The notes under the pieces were generated by a model. It saw only the letters and a list, made by a program, of their open reading frames with translations. It had not been told where the DNA came from and ran no database searches. Both the position numbers and the translations under genes were made by a program. Positions 51,796 through 64,000 of a stretch of 64,000 bases of DNA are shown in pieces; the stretch's first letter is position 1, and each line of letters starts with the position of its first letter. Source of the stretch: Phymatolithon calcareum (taxonomy: Eukaryota; Rhodophyta; Florideophyceae; Hapalidiales); NCBI GenBank assembly GCA_977006965.1, contig OZ345373.1, positions 2,418,001-2,482,000 on the forward strand, read 5' to 3'.

Positions 51796-54700
51796 TTTAG
51801 CACAGCAGTTGCGGCAGACGGGCAAAGCTGTTGGATACTACAGCCGAGTCCTGCAAGTTACAGGCAGATTATAGCCTGAACTTGACAGAATTATTGTAGC
51901 GGTGCTGTAGACGCGAAGGTTGGGTCGGTTACTTTGAGACGGAAGTTGCGGACACTGTGGTGAGTGGAGCTATTATCAAGATGTGGTTAGTTACATACAT
52001 GCAAGTGAGAATGTTGATAACAACATACCCAAAACGTCGCGTTGTGTTCTGGAGCAGAGATGGAACTTCCTGCATACGTCAGCATATGTCCCCAGAAGCA
52101 TTTCAGACACAAGTTACTGCAACCTACCACAAAACGTGCACCATCGTTCACAGGTGCACATGGTTGGACCATATCTCAATTCCAGTTTGCCCGCTCCCCC
52201 TCAGAGACTATGATATGCGCTAAAGCTATGACGATTTCTTGCAATACTGCGAATATTCGGGAGATCCGTAGATCAGTGTGGCAGTTCGGAAAACTTGTTC
52301 AAAAGTTGTAATGGGGATCAGAAAGCGTTTCTGGGACATACCAGGTTCTGTCATTGGCGACTTGTCAAGCATACCCAGTTAATAATTTAATTGCATTAAA
52401 TTTATGCACTACAGGAGCGTCGACCCTCAACGCGGATGTCCGTATGTGGATACTATCATTGGGTGGTCGCTGAAAGAGGTTTTCCAGATTTTGCACTAGT
52501 CTGTGGCACTGAATTAGTTGAAGCTCAGATTTGAGGATTCTGCAATAGAGCTGATGGATATGATGTTCTTTCTGCCACGTTCAACAGTGTGTGCAACAGG
52601 ACCCTTAGGCGAAACGTTTTCTCTCTCTTTTCTACACGGCATGGGTACAAACCGACATGATGGACGTTTTGACTGTCTAATGCTGCGATTTATTGAGTAC
52701 CGTGACTGGCCTTCGAGATGAAGGATTCCGAGCGCATATCCAATCAAGGACGTGGCGCAAATTGCTACAGTTGGCACTTTATGCAAAGAGCTGGTGTCTG
52801 ACGTTGGGAGTAGTTATCAGTAGAATACCCTTAATCACTTGAAGCAGCCATGTTGTTGCCCTGAAGCACCATATCGGGCTTTGCTGAAGTCGGGGTTTTG
52901 GCGATGGCAAACGGAGGCCGTGCTCATGCGTCTATGTCACCATCGTGAAGTTGTTCGGCAACAACCTAGACTCGAACGGAGTTTGTCTCTCTGAGGTCTA
53001 GGATTGATCGGAAAACTGACACGGAGACTCAGCTTACCTTCTATGGCAACTGATCGACCATTCGCTGAATGACACGCAGTGGAACTGAGAGAGCTTCTGT
53101 ACTGAAGAGCGTCCTGTATAAACAGCTGTCCCGAATTTCATCGCATTAGTATCACCCAGTCATGTGGCAACCGCTGCGGAATGCTCCAAATAGCTTTTTT
53201 GTCGAAATCTTACAGCGCACGGAATCAGAGTGGCCATAAGGTTTTCAGAGCTTCTAGACTTAACTTTCATGCCCAGATGGAGTAATCTTATGTGTCTACC
53301 CAACGATAGCTTAGAGTACAATAGCACACACTACCACCTATCAGGATACTATATGTGGAGGAAAAGTACAGGCCGATGGAAAACGAACTAGAAATTGAGG
53401 CCACGGCAACTGGCACAACTCAAATTGAAAATATTCTTGCCTCGAAGTTAGAAACTGTAGCACACGTCGGGGTAGTGGCGTCATTAGGAATGCCACGAAG
53501 CAACGAACCCGGCACTGCAGACATGACATCAGTCTCTGTGGCTGTTTCTTTTATTGAAGGAGTGTCCCTGAGGACGGTTGATGTTCTTGCTATTATTTAG
53601 TAGTGTTTTGTGTTGTGTTGGGTTCGCAGTGTCGATATGTGCACGGTTGTGGTTCTTGAAAATTAAGGGGTGGAGCAAGCAAAAGTAGAACAACCGGAGC
53701 AAGATCGTGTCGAGTGCACGTGGACTTGCATGGGAGATGTGCGAGACTGAGCAAACGGGACACGCAATTGACGCAATCATATTGGGATTCGAATGGCAAT
53801 ACAAAATAAACTATGCTTGCTTCACCAACACAGCACTGCGATTCCCTCGTAACATGCGTAACAAACAAAAGAGGTTTCTCTGTAAAAGACAGTCAAGATA
53901 TGGACAAAGCTTCCTCAGTTGCTACCAACCTTTGTCTAGCTCACGAAAACGAACCGCCGGAAAGGCGGACGGAAAACTTAGGATCTCAGATAATCCTTTC
54001 TCAGTTGCCGAAGTCCCGTGTGGTTTGCCGTGGACGACCCCGAGTATCGGGGCGTCATTATGCGTTCTTTTGTGTCGCATTTTGGTGCATTGACTGGAAC
54101 TGTGCACTGCACACATATATTCATCTCTCAGAGTCGGATTTCGCTCAGAAACTAATTGACGCTTACCCTTACGTTCTCGACCCTCAACCAGTTGATTCCT
54201 GATATAGACCAATTTGGTAACAACATTTCTAACAATGCGATGGGAGCGAATATTTCTCCGGTTTACATTGCCATCAATTGCAAAGCCGGTGGATCTTAGA
54301 GGTATACTTAAGCCAAAACACTGCATTTGCAAAGACGTCCCTGGGCATTTTTTGAGAAAAATCGAGAACCTCTGTACAATAAATTTCACAACTCCTGTCC
54401 CGAAGCAGCTTCCAGAGTAGGAAAGCATCGTGTCCTTCCACGGAGTGGCCCCTCCAATTCTCGAAAATTACTTTGACTTTTGACGTCTCCACGGTGCTGT
54501 GAGCAGGATGGTGCAGATTCTCGCGGTGTAGCTACTCTTTCGCATGCACGACCCCCAGATCTTTACTTACGAGCTTATGTCCAAGTAGTTGTCAAGGCAA
54601 AATAAAACGATTGGATAACAGTACAAGCACTTCTGATATCATTTATGGAAAACTTGAGGGCAGATGGGCCGTTGTTTTTGAGTCGAATTGGAGTATATTG

Positions 54701-55074
54701 TTAAGGAGACGCATCACATTACTGGCGCTAAGGAGGGGGGGGGACCATCTGCTAGTGGCACTCAGAGAATATTGTTAAGGTGGCTAGCTAACCGACTGAA
54801 TGTTAAATGGAACCTTTATTCCTACTCTTATTACTTTACTCTCAGTCCTACTTCTTGTTCTGTATGGCTGAGGATTATATTATTCGCCCTAGGACATACA
54901 TTGCTTTTTGTTTTTGAGTCAGATGCGTAAACAATTGGAAAGATCATACATGCGGGGTTATGCCAGAGATGCTGCTTCTCAGAAACGTGGATCTTATGAC
55001 GGTAAGCAAACTATGCGGGTCTTATGATTGGTCTATTTTTTCTGCGCAGTCAATGCAAATTCTCTGTGACTATG
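51796..55074. other. Gene-poor stretch
   Basis: No gene is recognised. The open frames at 53355-53600, 53707-54202 and 53922-54428 (minus) overlap or lack domains. GTATATTGTTAAGG / GAATATTGTTAAGG form a short direct repeat near 54692 and 54766. Confidence 0.35.
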
Positions 55075-55154
55075 CACTGGGGGAGCACGGCAGCATTTTG
55101 GCCCGAATAAACCAAATAATTTTCGGGCCAAAATGCTGCCGTGCTCCCCCAGTG
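55075..55154. repeat. 80-bp hairpin with perfect 33-base arms
   Basis: The arms 55075-55107 and 55122-55154 are exact reverse complements; the loop is TAAACCAAATAATT. The arm core is GAGCACGGCAGCATTTTGG. No terminal motif or target duplication is seen. Confidence 0.93.
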
Positions 55155-55377
55155 TGGCGCTTTATCACACGGTTACGTTCTGTGATGATGAAGATATGAC
55201 ACAAGCGAGGGTCAATATGACACGAACGAGGGTCAAATACCAAGCAGTTCAGGAACTACATCCCCATCTTAGATTTTCACTTTTATTTTTTATGAGCTTG
55301 GGAATCCGAGAAGCTCATTGGAAACTTTCTGTTATGGCAGTACATAATTGGCTAAGGAAAAAAAGTCCTCGCGCCGT

Positions 55378-55443
55378 GGAAACTTTTTCTAGAATTCTAG
55401 AAAAAGTTTCCCTCTGCTGAGAATTTAAATTCTCAGCAGAGGG
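55378..55443. repeat. Two perfect 34-bp palindromes overlapping by two bases
   Basis: The first (55378-55411) is centred on GAATTC within CTAGAATTCTAG; the second (55410-55443) is centred on TTTAAA within GAATTTAAATTC. Both are loopless and without mismatches. Because of the symmetry both strands read ETFSRILEKVS in one frame, which has no coding meaning. Confidence 0.93.
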
Positions 55444-57994
55444 TTCCTTCGAAAATCGGGACAGCTCCTTAAACGCGCAGTTTAAGACCATTTCCTGATC
55501 CGTTCTTCGCATTTCGAAATCTATTATAGAAATCCAAGAATGTAGGTTATCCAAAAATAAAAAAATAAAAGAAAGTGGATGAAATAAGGAGTGTAGAGCA
55601 CTTTTCGTAATTTTGATCTTGAAAAAGAATCGCCTACAAAGATGGACAATTATCTCGAAAAGGACTCGATGAATTTCTTATTGCCTCGGTCAAAAGTTTC
55701 AACTGGTTGTAGACTACCACAAGAATACTGCAAATTTAGTAAAATCGAACATCTAGGTACCAAAAAATTCCCGCCGCGAGACCAAAAGTTTTTTAAAATC
55801 GGCAAAGGAGCATGCGAAAAATATAGTAAAATTCACGTTGCGCCCCGACGAGAAGCTGAAACTGTTCGAAGGAAACACAGTAAGCATTTTTCTGTAGTGA
55901 TCGAGCCGATTATTGGAAACTTTTGCTGACTTCATATTTGAAAATATTTCACTTGTTTCTACACATTTTCTTGAAACTGGTAACAGTCGCGTCGGTGAAA
56001 ACGACATAATAAAATTTTTCATCCAGTTATGAGCATTGTTTCGGCCAGTGAGAGCGCTTCAAAGATGGGGATTTAGCCCTTAAACGGAAGGTTTTTTGTA
56101 TACCAGGTTAAGGATCTCAAATCGCAACCATCTCCGGCCAAGAATTCCTTCATGCCATCTCTCGAGCATCCCGTTATTAGACTAACAGATCGATCAAAAA
56201 GACTCGATCGCCGAAACACCACCAAACAAGCAAACTTCGCAGAGTATGTCGTCTCTACGATCATCAGATCCCTACTCGCTAACGGAATAAAATCGTCATC
56301 ACATCCAGGCAATCTTCAGTATCTAAATCCCACAGGAATAATGTCGGAAAAACTCCTGCAAATCGATCTGCCTAACTTTCACAATTACAGTATATGGCTC
56401 TAGGTCCTGATCGTACTTGGAATGCGAAACGAGGTTAAATTAACACCCACCTAATGCCAGAAGTCGACCTCCCAATTTTTGTAATCAGGTAATGAGTTTT
56501 TACATTCAAATAAATTTCAAATTTCAAATGTTTTCAACATGCCAGTCCAACGCTATTATAATCGGAAGCAAGCTGCTCGATCTGGTTCAAATTCTCCCCA
56601 GGGTCAAAGTACTTCGTCGCGAAGGACTTGTCTGCACTATAGTGTCGCTGGACGACATTTTTCATGAAAAATACTTCCCTGGTTTCTTCTTTTGGTGAAG
56701 GTACTTCGCTCAAAGGTTTCCATTTCTGCTGGAAAGAAGCATCAAAATGTACTTTCTTGGCATGCTCGCGGAGCTTACTGATTCCAATAGCGCTCTGGTA
56801 CTCTTTTTTAAGCAACACAAAAGACTCAGTATCTGTAGCCATGGAGAGCGATTTTGCGTAAAGTATCCCGGGGCTTTTGGAGTGGAAACAGAAGACGTGA
56901 TAACTCGTAATCTTCAGTGCAGTTGAGATTTTGAAGTACGTACTTAAAAAGATATTGTTCGTGCTGCCAGGAGGAGCGACCAGGGAAAAAAGCATTCCCC
57001 TTACAACGTTGATTCGGGCAACCTCATTCGTCGCTGCAAAATTTGCAGCAATCTCTAGTGCGTTGTCCACAGCGCACTCGCTGTGTGTGTGCAGTGTGCA
57101 TTTATGTTTTCAAAATGAGACTTTTCCCGATGAAGCATATATGAGCCTTCCCATCATCATCGTACTCTAAACTGCGGGTTTTGCGCAGGTGCTCTGTGAG
57201 ACTGTCTAATTGGGCGATCTCGGGATCTTCGAATTCATTCCATGTGTCGTTATTATCAGATTGGTTGTACCGACTTTGGATTGCACCGGATTTTATCAGC
57301 TCCGAAACGGGTAGTGATAGATCCATTTTCTGTAGCTATTCCACAGAAAAGTGGTCGTCGGCCGCAGGAGAAGTCGCCATTGCGGAGCTCAAATTACATT
57401 TATGTAGATGCTGGTAACGTGGGCAGGAAGGGAGGACAAAGTTAACCTTTGAAGGCTTCCATTAAAGATGCGTGATAGAAATGATCCATTGTCCTGTACG
57501 GCTATGGATCAATGCTATCATGAAGGTAACGATCGACAAATTGATGCAACGGTCGTGAATCCGACTGTTGAAGCTCACACATACCAACAGATTTTTTCGG
57601 TAAAGTATTCCAATTCCATCAAAGAGTTGGAACAACAGCATGCTAAATATTTTAGCATACAGTGCGACCTTTGCGGTAATTGGTGAAAAATAAATTGAAT
57701 TTAATGCGCATAAATTGCATCCTGAGCACACTCGACGCGGATAAGATCATAAACACAGAAAAGCGCGTTGTCAGGATATCACGTCGGGTTTAGAAATCCA
57801 AAACTCTTAGATTTCCATTGGTTCAATCCGTAAGGTTTTAAAACACCAGAGGAAATCCAGGAAGCAATATATATATATTTCGGTATAATTTATTTATCCT
57901 AAATAATATGAACTGAGTCTTAATTGCAATAAAAAGCCAGCTGCTATTATAAAATAGTCTATTAAGTAAAAGAATGGATCATGATCAGGAGGCT
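55444..57994. other. AT-richer stretch with frame-broken coding remnants
   Basis: On the minus strand two protein-like stretches, 57326-57102 (from an ATG) and 57070-56534 (no ATG, 178 codons), lie in different frames and may be one broken gene or transposon frame; no domain is recognised. A small palindrome ATGCTAAA...TTTAGCAT lies at 57639-57657. Confidence 0.35.
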
Positions 57995-58520
57995 ATATTA
58001 ACCAGGTGAATGCCTTACAGAAAAAACTAGCTACTGGAATCCACGCTAATGTTAACTTATCTGCTCCTAGTACTGCAATGCGAACAGCAAAAAATGAAAA
58101 GTTTAGATGCAAAAATGTAAGGAGCTGGTTGAAATCGAATAAAAAATTTTTTATATTCAACCAATTGCTCGTAATGAAGAACGAAAAATTGAATTTGTCG
58201 TCAGTTACTTAAACGAGGATGGTCTGCAATGTTTGAACAATTTGCGAAAGAAATACTAAAATATATCTAACCCGTAAGTAGGGAAATTAATGAGCGAGAA
58301 GCAATGAACAGTTTAAAACAAATGGGATCTTATCACATTATTTCAGCATACAATAAAGAGTTCCTTAAGTGGCTCCTTCAGGTTTCGACAATGGCTTTGG
58401 ACAAACAAGTATTTCATTATTGTCACGGATTAAAAATCCCATCAGGACTGAAATCGAAAGACATGAAGTAAAATCCCATTCTGACGCTATGGGATTGGCT
58501 GAAAAGATGGATAGCCTGCA
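57995..58520 (+). mobile_element. Ty3/Gypsy-type gag remnant, frame-broken
   Basis: In shifting plus frames the stretch shows a typical retrotransposon gag order: KNEKFRCKNVRSWL, then ERKIEFVVSYLNEDGLQ, and finally TEIERHEVKSHSDAMGLAEK. Such runs are usual in Ty3/Gypsy gag proteins (the last one is the ...EAMRLAE region). Several frameshifts and stops are present and no pol part or long terminal repeat is visible, so this is a decayed fragment. Confidence 0.6.
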
Positions 58521-59495
58521 TAACCCCTATACATGTAAATGATCCGTGCAACCATACTATAGTGCCAGAATGTTTAGCTATTCCGACCTCGTGGCGCAAG
58601 CCGGAACGTTGAACTTGTGTGGATACGAACTTGCGTCAAAAGGTGCCGATACTTAATCTTGTAGTCTCTTTCGTCAACAGTCACATAACAACTGTTGATA
58701 AAGCTACCATCAAACTTCGAATGCAGTCAATCTACATATCGGTTAGGAAGGATAGAGAGGAAGAAGTAAATGAGAAACAAACATACAACTTTTAATGACA
58801 CAATCGGCGAGACGAACTGCACTGCCACTTGCGATAAGTCTTCTCATTCTCGAAGCAAAACGGACTGTTTACGCTCTCGCTTGCATACAGATTGAGAAAA
58901 ACGAGCGACCACAGTAAATGCTTCGGCTAGCCCCCGCTTGGGCGCTCTTCCCCAGGAGAGGCCGCACCACAGAACATGCATCTTCTGTAATGCAGAACAT
59001 CTACCAAAAGCACTGACAAGCGAACGTAGTGCTCTTGTTCCGTTCTGAGCACCCTGTCAACACGAGCTTCCCTATTTTAGAATGGACTTCCGCTACAGTA
59101 GTGTTGTTTATTGACTGCATGCAGCGATAGTCCTAGTGACTTTGATATGACTTAAGAGATGAGTAGGACTCAGCGTACTCCTTTTAAAAGCTCGACGTTC
59201 AAAGAAACCGTTTTATTAATTTTAGATATAATCATAATTATGCAGAATGATCGACAAGAGGTCTTGCTATAATTTGCCAATTTGAAAGTCATTTTCTACA
59301 CGTGTCGGTGTACGTATCTTTTTCACCTGCTTCATTGATTGCAATTGTTTTAATACCGAAGCAATCGTCATTTCCAAGCGTTCAGAAAAACTTTGATGAC
59401 GCGTCGTAGCTTTATCTTTGCGAAGCAAAACGTGTAGGAACAACTTTCTTAGACGCGAAAACTAGCTTTACAAAGCTACGTCATGAAATTATTAT
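58521..59495. other. Unassigned DNA, possibly more decayed retrotransposon
   Basis: No gene is recognised. GTAGCTTT / AAAGCTAC near 59407 and 59471 could form a weak long-range stem. Confidence 0.3.
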
Positions 59496-60411
59496 TTATC
59501 TTAAAATACTGTAGTAGTATGGATGGGTGGCCCTGAGGCCTTGCTTTTCCCCGACCATTACAGCCCACATGGGCTTACACACTGTGCCCTCGACTCTGTC
59601 GTCCACTCCGTTTAGGTTTATTTCTAGTATGATAAGACCGATTTGGTAGTATATGGCGGGCTTTTGGCCGCCGGACCTCAGTAAAAGGGGCACCCCGTGT
59701 TTGGTCCAGTTCGACCGTTTTCAGTTCCAACCTTCGCGGACCTGTCGCCTCGGGGAAGGCCTCGCGTACGACCTCGACTCAGCGCCATCGGTCCAGCCTC
59801 GGTCCTAGGACCCTCGCCCCTGTGTCTGCGTACGGACGTTGGTGTCCTCTTGCGATTGGACCCCACGTCCGTGTGTGCGTTTTGTTGTTTGCTCTGCCAC
59901 TATCGTCCATCGGGAGAGACCAATCGCTGGAGCCTTGCACGTCCTCAACGGCCAACCGTTCCCGAACTACTTAGTGGCGTCGATCCGCCGATCTGCACTA
60001 CCACAGATACCATCAAAATATGTTGCACAGAAAGAACGATTGATTTGCGATTCCAGCACCCTTCTCATTTTTCAGATGTAGGTTTTTCATTTCCTTAAAG
60101 TTCAGGCAAAATTATGTTTCAACTTTCTTTAAGGTCCGCAGCACGCTTCGCAGGAAGACGTCTCCAATAGGGGAGAAAACTATAGATAAGAACGTGACAC
60201 GATGTTAAAGTTCTGGATTTCGCTTGCACAAGCGAATAGTTGATTATTCTTTTATTTGCATTGAAAGTTACGTGCATTTGATTTTTGAAATTGTTTGAAC
60301 CGCAATGTAAAGGCTTTTCTGGCTGTGACCTCAGACTCATCAATGTGCGCACTCTCTTTTCCGTTTCGATTTCCCGGGAAACAGAAACAAAGAAAATAAT
60401 GACGCACAAGT
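59496..60411. other. Unassigned DNA with a retroposon-like tail on the minus strand
   Basis: On the minus strand the end reads GGCCTCAGGGCCACCCATCC followed by ATACTACTACAG (about 59545-59510), similar in style to the ATCC-ended tails elsewhere. The GC-rich part at 59680-59900 gives open frames on both strands without a known domain. Confidence 0.3.
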
Positions 60412-61066
60412 TTGTGGTCAAAGTCAGACAAACCATTACGCAAGGTTTTGTACCCCGATTACCACTGGTACTCCCTGCTCAGTGACAGTGGAAATGCAAC
60501 AATGGTTCAGAGGAGAACATTGAAGTCCGTGATGAACCTCAGACTTCTTGCCAAGAATATCAAGAAGGGAGACAATGACTCATCTATGCCACCACGTGAA
60601 GTTCGCACATTGAATTCCGAGAATTTAGGCAAGGAGTTCATCTCTACCTTCCGAAACTTTCTGGTCAAAGCTCGAAAGGCTGTCCAACAAGATCAACGGG
60701 TATGTAGTAACAAACCTGAGGAGTTATATGTCTGTTTCATTAAAATTGATTGGCACGAAAAAGCCGCTACCTTCTGCCTTGAATGCACTGCTCTCTGGCT
60801 GTATTACCGGAATGGTGGACGAGAAAGAGACACCGGATGATAACTCGGAGATGCCAGAGGGGGAGAGCAAAGCGGAGTTGGAAGACATTGCGCCGAACTT
60901 AGGGCGTGAACTCTCCGTTCGGGAGGTGCAGGCATTCATATCGTTGGAACTTGGAAGGATCTGGAGGAGTTTAATTCAGATTGAGTGTCCGTTGCATGCT
61001 TCCTCTCTCTGGGGTAGAGAAGAACGATGTCGCCCTCAATGTCGTCGACTACGGTCATTATCTTGA
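60412..61066 (+). other. Frame-broken coding remnant
   Basis: Two overlapping protein-like frames, 60412-60840 and 60728-61066, read as charged, helical sequence (for example NLGKEFISTFRNFLVKARKA, then GRELSVREVQAFISLELG). They may be parts of one broken gene or mobile element. No domain is recognised, and no convincing splice sites join them. Confidence 0.25.
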
Positions 61067-64000
61067 GGTTGTCGTTGTCTGGCCCACTTTTCTAAGTGAA
61101 CAGCGTATGTTAGACGAAACGTAGTTGGTTTTTCTCAAGGTAGAGGAGCTGGCCGGGTATCATCCCATGCTCACATGCTTCAATTATTTCCTTTCCTCCA
61201 TCAGCGTCCGGACCTGAGCACGGCATTAATCTCACATATTAGACTACTTTTCCAGTTCGGGTCTCGCCCCAAGCGGGAATCATGTGCGAGGACTGGAACG
61301 TCCATTCGAGTACTTTACGTTATACTGAAGGCACCAGGGGCCCGCTCTTGTCGCTGATTCCACTACTCCAGGATATGATGCCAACTAGTCAAATTAAAAG
61401 CCCATTTATTCACTGTTATAGGACCTGGAGAGTAATCTGTATGATAAATTAAAAAGGTGCGTTTCCTACAGCCTCCAACGAAATGACCCTTCCATTTGCA
61501 AAATCTGTTACATAAGCTGCGACTCAAATGGTTTGCTTGCAAGTGATTAGTTTTCATTCACAATTGATCCATAAGACTCTCCTCACAATCTGAACAGTTT
61601 CAAAGTACAGACGAGGGTTTTCAAGACTTTCGCCTTTGTCATCGATGATTGGAAAGACAAGATTAAATTTTTTCTGCAGCATTGCGTCCATTCGATAATT
61701 GAGATGTGAGAAAATTTGCCAAATGGAGCGAAAAAGTCGGGAAAATTCGATAAATACTACTTACGATATGACCTAGCTAACCCAGATATAAACCGAAGAC
61801 GTCAGTACATGGGCAACAGTAGAACCTAGACAAAGAATATACCGTCGCAGTACTCATCATTTACGCAAAGCACTCTACGAACTCGTTCGCATTCGTCTGC
61901 TATGCTAAACCCACAGCAATCTCGCCTTAACCACTCTGATATTATTGCTCCGTATGATGGGTTATAATCCGCGTTAGACGTATTGTCCGCAGGCTCTCAC
62001 TCACACCAGTACCCTCATGAGAACTACCACCCAAGATGGCAAACAAAGTTTCGCAACAACCTTCTTGTTACCAATTACGGTAACTGTTAGATGCGCTGCA
62101 TCAATGCTGGACGCCGTTCATCGGTCTGCTTTAGGTGTAACCTCACAGCCGCTTTCACTTGGTTCTCTTAAAGTAGTGGACTTTAGTACAACTTGCAGTA
62201 AGCGTCGGAGCCAAGACCGTTCTCCACTTTACGCGCACTTCAATCCTCGAAGTATCAACAGCTGCAAGAACGTACCAAGCAACAGTTACGGAAAAGAGAG
62301 AGGTCGAGCAAGAATTGGGCGACTGTCCTAGATCAAACTCTGGTGACGTCGTTCGAACCGTGGAAAACATTGGTTCTAGAACGTATACCTGTTGAGCAAG
62401 TGGGACAGGCAGTACGAAGGCAGCATCCCACGTGTTGCAGTTACGAGCCACCATCTATTACAGGATTTTTGTGCCGAAAATGGTCCGACTTAGGGCTGCA
62501 TGCCGATGAAGCGCCTGTATTTCCAAAACGATATGAATATTCTCGAGAACATGCAATTGAGCAAGATTTATGATTGTTTGGAATATGATTTCTTGTATGA
62601 TACCGATGTTAGAATTTGGTGATCGTTTTGATGCTAGTACGCAATGACTTGGAGGGCCAAATGCAAACACTGAAAGGGTCATTTACTGCCCTGGTGAAGC
62701 TTATCTTACTTGTTCGCACACACCAGAATGTAAGGGCAGACAGGAAAGCATATGATTGACCTCACCTCGTTTGGGGTGTTAAACGCACAAGTTGGCACAC
62801 TGGCTGTGGTCCGGTTGTTCTCTGGCAAAAAGCCGAAGGCGCCGGTTCGCGGGGACCTTTATAGAAAAAGAATTGGATCAAGATTGACTTAGCAATATGA
62901 GAAATGGATCAATGGAATAATCTGGAATCGTTTTGCGGCTTCCCAACCTGCCGCAAGCGCTGCTGTAATGCTTAAGGTGTAAGCACAGATAAGCTGTAAA
63001 AAGCGGTTCTAGAGTTTGCCCTTGGTGATCCTTCATGGTGCAAGTACGCATGGAAACCTACGGTACTGTAATGACTGTAATGATTATGTAAGGGCTTGCT
63101 GTAAATACAAGTTGTAATGACAAGTTGAAGGGAGCTATTCTTATAGGAAATGGAGAGTATGATAGTGGTGTTGGACGCCACACCTCGCCAACAAACAACT
63201 GTGACTCTCATTGCATCCTGAGTAGTCTCACCTAAACCAGCTATCGACGAGCCTTCCAGCGCTGTACCTAGTTGCGTGAGAGTGAGTTAGGATAATTTCT
63301 TTGATCGTTTATGGTACTCCTCGCGATCCAGTCATAGCAATGTTAAGTCATCCTACTCAACTCCTCCGCCTCACAACAATGATGATTTGGTGCCGTTTGA
63401 CAATGTCGCCAGACGGGGCCGCAAGCGCAAGAAGCCCTACATGCCATCCAAAATGACGGCCGGTCACTGATCCTCCTGCGAATACCCCAGCCACTGTTCA
63501 TAAACCTGCGGCATGCTAAACATCCACAATATTGTAGAGGAGACGAGAAAACGATCGACAAAGCGGCTCAGTCCATGATAATCGACCTGGACACCTGCGA
63601 TGACAGAGATAGTACTTGGAACGAGGAAATAAAGCAGGGAGAGTAGTTCGCGAAATAAAATTTACCGTATTTTGACAATTTTATTTTTTAAAAGCCCCAC
63701 AGTAATACAAATGTACGGGCAAGGCTTGCTGAGGTTCTACTCTCAGAAGGGTGGCTCTTCTATTATGTCAATTATTCCACTTGAGCACATATCATGGCCT
63801 CGGTTTGAATTTTACTGTCAAATAGCGTACCCTGCGTACCCTAACGGATGAGTAGTAGTTATGGCTAGGGGCGCCTTTTCAGCGTGTTGTAGACACTTTT
63901 TTGTTCCATTTAGAGAGTTTCCTCATTGAGAAATCATCTTCCCGGAATCCTCGATGATCTGAAACGGTGCAGCACTCGACAGGAACTAGATCGTCTTTAC
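61067..64000. other. Gene-poor right edge
   Basis: No gene is recognised. Open frames at 62017-62331 (plus), 62155-62454 (minus) and 62343-62573 (plus) overlap without known domains. A T/A run followed by ATGTACGGGCAAGGC (about 63675-63730) resembles 2676-2735. Confidence 0.35.

Noticed and set aside
51418-51879. Plus-strand 153-codon frame at PHL5
   Set aside because: Antisense shadow of PHL5, which has clear homology to its paralogues.
55315-55554. Open frames on both strands sharing the peptide ETFSRILEKVS
   Set aside because: The shared peptide is a result of the perfect palindrome, not of homology.
1-64000. tRNA, rRNA and CRISPR features
   Set aside because: I found no tRNA-like acceptor and T-loop pairs, no rRNA sequence and no regular direct-repeat array; the repeats present are eukaryotic mobile elements and foldbacks.

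Overview
The window reads as nuclear DNA of an intron-poor eukaryote. A florideophyte red alga such as Chondrus crispus is the best guess. The basis is a 4.7-kb uninterrupted gene for the catalytic subunit of DNA polymerase alpha, nuclear genes for apparently plastid and mitochondrial proteins, only two short spliceosomal introns, and long gene-poor stretches full of retroposons and inverted repeats at roughly 50% GC. The species is an inference; no marker gene fixes it.

Layout. 0-10 kb: a TLC-domain membrane protein (1597-2472), POLA1 (3339-8048) with E2F-like sites upstream, and a secreted Cys-containing protein (9476-9922). 11-19 kb: three minus-strand members of a small-protein family that I call PHL (about 123-131 aa, possibly PH-like fold), embedded in LINE and retroposon debris. 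20-30 kb: tandem and inverted repeats, a degraded LINE, and a Tc1/mariner derivative whose two 664-bp arms are nearly perfect inverted copies (24890-26465). 29-38 kb: gene-poor DNA, partly GC-rich, with one good PHL gene (33200-33586) and several foldback sequences. 38-43 kb: retroposon copies with target-site duplications, a PHL pseudogene, and a 64-bp palindrome made from it. 44.6-49.1 kb: a compact gene cluster with a probable mitochondrial bL31 ribosomal protein (minus, one intron), a mitochondrial carrier, a DUF1995 plastid protein and a hotdog thioesterase with one intron. 49-64 kb: mostly decayed DNA with a fifth PHL gene (51424-51795), perfect palindromes and a Ty3/Gypsy gag remnant.

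How the parts relate. The housekeeping genes serve DNA replication (POLA1), mitochondrial translation and transport (bL31m, carrier) and plastid or lipid functions (DUF1995, thioesterase, TLC); they do not form one pathway. The feature that looks new is the combination of a dispersed PHL family with many hairpin-forming inverted repeats. One of these, at 42073-42136, is built from PHL sequence, and its antisense arm keeps 15 bases identical to the intact PHL gene at 11117-11512. With the palindromic Tc1/mariner element it suggests that inverted duplication is common in this genome and could feed small-RNA production; this is inference.
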